Of a stretch of DNA of 64,000 nt, positions 59,801-64,000 are shown piece by piece; the stretch's first letter is position 1, and each line of letters begins with the position of its first letter. The notes beneath the pieces are model-generated. The model had not been told where the DNA came from and did no database searches. It saw nothing but the letters and a program-made list of their open reading frames with translations. Both the position numbers and the translations under genes were made by a program. This DNA comes from Bolinopsis microptera (taxonomy: Eukaryota > Ctenophora > Tentaculata > Lobata > Bolinopsidae): positions 4,822,084 through 4,886,083 of the forward strand of contig NC_087072.1 in assembly GCF_026151205.1 (NCBI RefSeq), given 5' to 3'.

Positions 59801-60214
59801 ACACGAAGTAAAGACAAGCAAAAATTAGGAAGCGACTTCTATGAAAAACAGCACACAAAACCGCTATTTAAGAAAAATGGTTTACTAACCATACACAGTT
59901 TGTTCAAACACACATGTTTATTGGAAATGTTCAAAATCAATAAATTAGAATCCCCAGTCCCACTCCTAAATCTATTTAACAGATCATCAAGACGTGCTGA
60001 TCGATTCATCACTCCAACCCCATCCACCTCCTTCATATATCAATCGACAAAAATGTGGAACGATTGTAGAAACACTGCTAGCAATATCAACTTCTCTACA
60101 TCAACGAACCTTGTGAAATCCACAATAAAAAAGGAGTTACTCGGCATGCAGTCCAGGTACGACGAAATAGATTGGTGTGAACTGAACTTCGATTCCAACG
60201 AACTGAAATTCTAA
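56853..60214 (+). pseudogene. Retrotransposon ORF2: PHD finger, APE endonuclease, reverse transcriptase
   Basis: Two overlapping frames together form ORF2. The first, open from 56817 to 57698, has a PHD-type finger (VCLVCAKF, ECCECDCPMHHKCY, FYCPKC; 56868-57010) and an APE-type endonuclease (SSLLFQNIDGNKSNFD, IIALAETNEG, GTGVALYV, VGVMYRPPSG, YLAGDFNIDL). At TTTTCCCCC (57686-57694) the frame breaks by one base; the next frame carries the endonuclease end (CIDNIITND, SHHSPI) and the reverse transcriptase to 60214: GRISPIYKK, YRPVSTLAVFGK, IDLSKAFDTIS (motif A), GVPQGSCLGPLLF (motif B), FADDTNIFV (motif C, both Asp present), KFLGVIID, then SHLRFGISVWGG. Only this one break disables an otherwise complete ORF2, so the insertion is young. 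No ATG precedes the PHD finger in frame. CR1/L2-like by layout. Confidence 0.88.
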
Positions 60215-60892
60215 TGTCTACTCAATGAAGATATGCTGAGCGCTAAAGCCGATTGAAATGTTAATGTCTAAAGTATAAAATTTCGGCGGTCACGCCGCGC
60301 ATTTTGCGCGCTGTGCCGCTATTTTTGGCCCATCTTATCAGATATTATTTACAATGTACTCGCACAGTACATGCAGGGCATGCCTCAAGATCATATTAGT
60401 GTAGGAATCATTATGTTTTCAACAATTCATTATATGTCGAATTCAGCAGTGGGTCCTCTCTTCGTCCGGTTTGTGTGTTTGTCGCCTGTCTGGACTCTCG
60501 TAGTCATGTAATTTTTAATTTTTAATTTCTAATTTGTTATTTTAATTTTAATTTTAATTTTTCAATTTTCTAAATGTGTGTTCTGCTCCGGGACTCGATT
60601 ACCGTATCGGCTTTCTTGAGACTGTAAATTTGGAAAGCCAACTATGCGGGGCGCCTGCCCACCGGCACTGAAGAGTGATCAAAGAATTAACTAAAATTTC
60701 CTAATATAACGATTGAATATAGAGTTGTTTAACCGGCGCGGCCATGGGTGTGTGGCCTAGCTTTGGCTGCACACCTATGACTGCGCTGTTGCTGGTGGAC
60801 AGGCGCAGTTTTTGTTGTGCAGTAGTGTTGCAAGAGAATAAAACCAACTTATTATGTACTAAATGGAATCAAGAATATTATTGACTATATTT
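60215..60892 (+). other. 3' untranslated region of the CR1-like element
   Basis: Non-coding. It contains a GC-rich hairpin stretch (GGCGGTCACGCCGCGCA, 60283-60299), T/A-rich TTTTAATTTTAATTT runs at 60505-60570 and AATAAA at 60838-60843, which may act as the element's polyadenylation signal. Confidence 0.5.
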
Positions 60893-61385
60893 GATAACGA
60901 TGAATTGTAAATTTCGATCAATTTATATTTTTCGGTCTCCAATTATTGAACTGCGGAAGCTGGTTGCCTCAACAATGCTGACTATACATGGTATGACTGA
61001 ATTGTAAAAACGTGATAATTGAACGAAAAATAAATGATGAACATGATTCAAAAAACTGTAAACCACCAAATGAATTATCGCTTAAATTTAAATAAGTATT
61101 TAAACAAAAACCACCATGTGCCGTTAAGCAGCAGGGCGCGGCTCATCTGGGCCACAGCAAATCGGCGAAAATGGGTTCGAAAAAGCCACTATTGGCACTC
61201 GAGTCCTTGATCTTTCCGATGGTTCACTGGGGCTTTTGAGCTGCCGTCCTTCAGCTTCTGTAAACTGAAATTACTACCAATCCAAGTTGAAGCAATCAGC
61301 CGACGCGCGGCTTTTATGGTTATATATGATATGTTTAATCTGTAATAAAGATCAAAATTCAAATTTGTTTCTCTAAAATTTGTTT

Positions 61386-62014
61386 CTCTAAGACCTCATC
61401 TTGAGTATTGTGTCCAATTGTGGAATCCAGTTGCGGCTCATGGAAGTTGGGGGACTGTTTTGGAGCTGGAGAGCGTCCAGAGGCGGTTTACCCGTCTTAT
61501 TGATGAGGTGGGTACTCTTCCATACAGCTGCAGACTGGATATCCTCAATTTGACAACGCTGGCAGAGCGGCGAATACGTGGGGACCTTATCGAAGCTTTT
61601 AAAGTAACTAGTGGTTTGACTGAATATGGATCGGGTTTGTTCAGAATGAGCAGATCTGGTCTTAATCTAGTTTCAACCAATAGGTGTAATAAGAGTGTAA
61701 CTAAAGTTAAGAATCTCCAGTCTTCTTTTCTTCCGGAGCGAGTCATTCCTTACTGGAACAAACTCCCTTCAGATGTCAAGAACTGCTCGACAGTTTTAAG
61801 CTTTAAAGTTAGATTGGAAGGATTTAAGAAAGAAATGATTTCTAAAAACAGTGTAAATGATTTTTATTTTTGGAATGTTTCGAATGAAGTTTTAGGGAAA
61901 ATTGAAGGACCCAGTTATTTAAGCAATAAGGAGACACATAATGAATATCTTTGGTCTCATCCTTTTGTGGCAAAGAAGCGTTTCATAAATCTTTATTCCA
62001 CTGGGAAGTATTAA
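61386..62014 (+). pseudogene. CR1-like LINE 3' fragment, plus strand
   Basis: The C-terminal part of a LINE ORF2: LRPHLEYCVQLWNPVAAHG (from 61391), LELESVQRRFTRLI, RRIRGDLIEAFKVTSG, SFLPERVIPYWNKLPSDVKN, then a stop at 62014. No reverse transcriptase core is present. It begins exactly where the right inverted arm of the CR1-like element ends, so that element or its arm inserted into, or recombined with, this older copy. An opposed relative lies at 62545-63232. Confidence 0.8.
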
Positions 62015-62544
62015 TGAATTATTTATAGATAATGTATTAGATTTTATTAATTAATAAAATTGAATTTGATAAATTATTAATGTTGATGGAAAAATATATT
62101 TATTTAAATTATTTTTGTATTTAGTGCAATGATATTTTGTAGACACTTGTGATGATGTTATGTCATAATCTTTACTTACTTACTTACTAAGACCGTCGAC
62201 GAGTCCAACACAGCGCGCGTTTTGGTAGGTTATAAACCTGCAATTTGCTTTGCATTGTAAATCTCAATGGGTTAACATTGCATTGTCAACCAAATAGTGA
62301 ATTTATAAAAACGCGCAAATGCATCTCAACATTTCATTCTATAGTATAATCCATAAAAATATGAAATCTATAGTAATATTTTCAAAAAAATTACAAAGCG
62401 TTCTTAAATTTTAAATCAAATCAAATCAAAATATAATGACACAAACATCATCACACATCATCAAAAATATATCTACTAAAGTTTAAAGATTAACTAAAAT
62501 CTATTGGCCTAAACAGCCAAGTTAAAAATGAATCTAATTTACTT
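62015..62544. other. Spacer between opposed LINE fragments
   Basis: AT-rich and non-coding, except for a truncated GTCGACGAGTCC repeat at 62190-62245. Confidence 0.5.
62190..62245 (+). repeat. GTCGACGAGTCC dispersed repeat, copy 3 (truncated)
   Basis: ACCGTCGACGAGTCCAACAC, then AGCGCGCGTTTTGGTAGG and TTATAAACCTGCAA; the AACGGGTGATACTCG part is absent. Confidence 0.65.
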
Positions 62545-63232
62545 ACTTTCCACTACTATATAAGTTGGTAAAGCGTTTTTAGCAACATGAACATGAGGAT
62601 TACACATAAGATATTCATTGTGCTTCTTATCTATCTCTTTATTAGTAGCATAATTTAATACCTCAATCTTTCCTAATACTTCGTTCGAAACATACCAAAA
62701 AACATACCAAAAATACTATCATTTACAGATCCGTTTGAAATAGTCTTTTTTTTAAAGCCTCTAATCAAAAAAATTTTGTTTTAATTAAAATTTTGTTTTA
62801 CTTCTTATTTTAAAACTTAACACTGTCCGTCCCACAATTCTTGACATCCGAGGGGAGTTTGTTCCAATATGGTCTCACCCTCTCCGGAATAAAAGAATTG
62901 CGGACTTTCTTCATTTTACTGCTACTTTTACTGCATCTACTGTTTGATATCACATCAAGACCCGATCTGCTCATACTGAACAAATCAGCTCCGTAATTGG
63001 CCAAACCACTTATCATTTAAAAAATTCAATGAGGTCCCCACGTATTCGCCGCTCCATGCCAGCGTTGTTAAATAAAGGATTTCCTAGTCGACGACTGTAT
63101 GGAAGAGTACCCACCTCGTCAATCAGACGGGTAAACCGCCTTTGGATGCTCTACAGCTCCAAAATGATCCCCCAACTTCCATGAGCCGCAACTGGACTCC
63201 ACAATCAAACACAATACTCTAAATGAGGTTTT
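62545..63232 (-). pseudogene. CR1-like LINE 3' fragment, minus strand
   Basis: Same LINE C-terminal region as 61386-62014 but on the other strand and more decayed: FIPERVRPYWNKLPSDVKN (about 62830-62890) and SMSRSGLDVISNSRCSKS are clear, upstream parts are broken by stops and indels, and the 3' end (CGAACGAAGTATTAGGAAAG) also matches. With the plus-strand fragment it forms an imperfect inverted repeat with a spacer of about 530 bp. Confidence 0.75.
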
Positions 63233-63267
63233 CAAAACTTTGTAAAAATTATAACAGTTTTTGAGTC

Positions 63268-63365
63268 GAGATTAACGGGTGATACTCGTAAAATATTTGT
63301 TCCATATATACCGTCGACAAGTCCAACTTGGCGCGCGTTCTGGTAGGTTGTAAACCTACAAAGTC
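63268..63365 (+). repeat. GTCGACGAGTCC dispersed repeat, copy 4
   Basis: Full-length copy: AACGGGTGATACTCGTAAAA, ATATTTGTTCCA, ACCGTCGACAAGTCCAACTT, GGCGCGCGTTCTGGTAGG, TTGTAAACCTACAAAG. Confidence 0.7.
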
Positions 63366-63419
63366 GAGAAACGTTTTAAATGATTTGGCCCCCATCGTTG
63401 ACCATTGTTAATGATCTGG

Positions 63420-63590
63420 CCCGGCGCGCGCTACTTCGTAGCACTTGCCGTCGGGCAAGTGACATTTCGAGAAGAAAGCGACGCGCGCTACTTCGAAGAA
63501 ATTTAGACGAGTAACATCCGTCAACCCCCATCGTCGTTTCACCATAGAGTTTCTACGATACAGGGGAGCCGCGCACTCGTGCGCGGCGGG
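63420..63590. other. GC-rich hairpin cluster
   Basis: Two perfect hairpins, CACTTGCCGTCGGGCAAGTG (63442-63461) and CCGCGCACTCGTGCGCGG (63569-63586), within a stretch that also repeats GGCGCGCGCTACTTCG / GACGCGCGCTACTTCG. Far richer in GC than its surroundings. It could be part of a mobile element or a structured RNA; no class recognised. Confidence 0.5.
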
Positions 63591-63689
63591 TCAAACAACG
63601 TATGATAAAATTTTACTAATTCGCTCGCCCAAAAATCATCACGGGACTTAAGTTTTTATGGTTTTGCAGTCGAACAAAACGGTTTTACA

Positions 63690-63935
63690 TAAACCCTTAT
63701 CCCAAGCAACCCTAGCCCTAACCATAAACCCAAAGCTATCCATAATCCTAACCACAACTCAAATCCTTTAATAACCCAAGCGGATGATGATTAATCACTC
63801 TACACTCGACTGTCACGTGACTTTTTCAACCCGTTCTCTAGCTGGTTCTGAACGACTTTTCGAAACCCTTACCCTTTAATCTGATCCCAACCCTAACCCT
63901 AACCCAATCCTTAACAAAAACATATGCTGAAACTC
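63690..63935. repeat. Degenerate interstitial telomere-like repeats
   Basis: Scattered CCCTAA-like units (CCTAGCCCTAACCATAAACC, CCCAACCCTAACCCTAACCC, CTCTAACCCTAACG) mixed with unique sequence. TTAGGG/CCCTAA is the animal telomere repeat. The array does not continue to position 64000, so this is interstitial rather than a chromosome end. Confidence 0.65.
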
Positions 63936-64000
63936 TAACCCTAACGAGAAATTAGACTAACTTCCTTATACGGTCATATCACGTGATCGAGACAGTTTTT

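Larger units (their letters stand above)
53666..61385 (+). mobile_element. CR1-like retrotransposon with inverted 3'-end copies
   Basis: A nearly full-length non-LTR retrotransposon on the plus strand (ORF1 55105-56850, ORF2 to 60214, 3' UTR beyond). It is bracketed by inverted repeats of about 470 bp: 53666-54150 (minus orientation) and 60893-61385 (plus). In element orientation both copies end in two tandem copies of a 14-15 bp unit (AAATTTGTWTTCTY), which resembles the short 3' repeats of CR1/L2-type LINEs. I therefore read the left block as a severely 5'-truncated, oppositely oriented copy of the element's 3' UTR. The arms differ at many positions, so they are older than the Penelope arms. 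Confidence 0.75.

Noticed and set aside
1-64000. CRISPR arrays, bacterial operons or tRNA genes
   Set aside because: The window is clearly eukaryotic; the regular repeats are minisatellites without spacers, and I saw no cloverleaf with convincing A and B boxes.

Overview
This is animal (metazoan) nuclear DNA: AT-rich, with intron-containing genes that have GT-AG splice sites, TATA boxes and AATAAA signals, and a very heavy load of transposable elements. A secreted protease ending in two ShKT modules, Penelope, CR1-like, Merlin-like, pogo-like and foldback elements, and CCCTAA-type telomere-like sequence would all fit a cnidarian or another early-branching animal. That placement is an inference, not a proof.

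Layout. 1-3.3 kb: a decayed LINE reverse transcriptase and dispersed repeats. 4.05-6.27 kb (+): an eight-exon aquaporin-like gene with altered NPA boxes. 6.36-10.54 kb: copy A of a segmental duplication carrying a small secreted Cys-rich gene (-). 12.56-16.36 kb: a Merlin-like DNA transposon with subterminal minisatellites, invaded by a pogo-like element and a LINE tail; a hAT-like MITE follows. 17.29-19.23 kb: a second, shorter member of the same Merlin-like family, invaded by a foldback palindrome. 19.24-22.99 kb: copy B of the duplication, with the second Cys-rich gene. 25.60-28.61 kb: a Penelope-like element with a GIY-YIG endonuclease, bracketed by near-identical inverted arms. 33.1-53.0 kb (-): a large K-Cl cotransporter (SLC12/KCC) gene of at least 17 exons. 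Its introns hold a 27-bp minisatellite of about 66 units, a 726-bp TTAA-flanked palindrome and a nested single-exon metalloprotease-ShKT gene. 53.67-61.39 kb: a nearly complete CR1-like retrotransposon whose ORF1 joins a coiled coil, an AlkB-type 2OG-Fe(II) oxygenase and an SGNH esterase, and whose ORF2 has a PHD finger, APE endonuclease and reverse transcriptase. It is bracketed by inverted copies of its 3' end. 61.39-64 kb: two opposed LINE 3' fragments, GC-rich hairpins and degenerate telomere-like repeats.

The host genes (aquaporin, KCC, secreted protease, paired Cys-rich proteins) fit membrane transport and secretion, but nothing shows that they share a pathway. The most unusual items are the AlkB-esterase retrotransposon ORF1, the Merlin-like family that keeps its TIR and transposase but swaps its subterminal satellite, the KCC whose C-terminal end reads into a minisatellite, and the two related foldback palindromes. 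Exon boundaries were set by hand from splice consensus and reading phase; no alignment or search was run.
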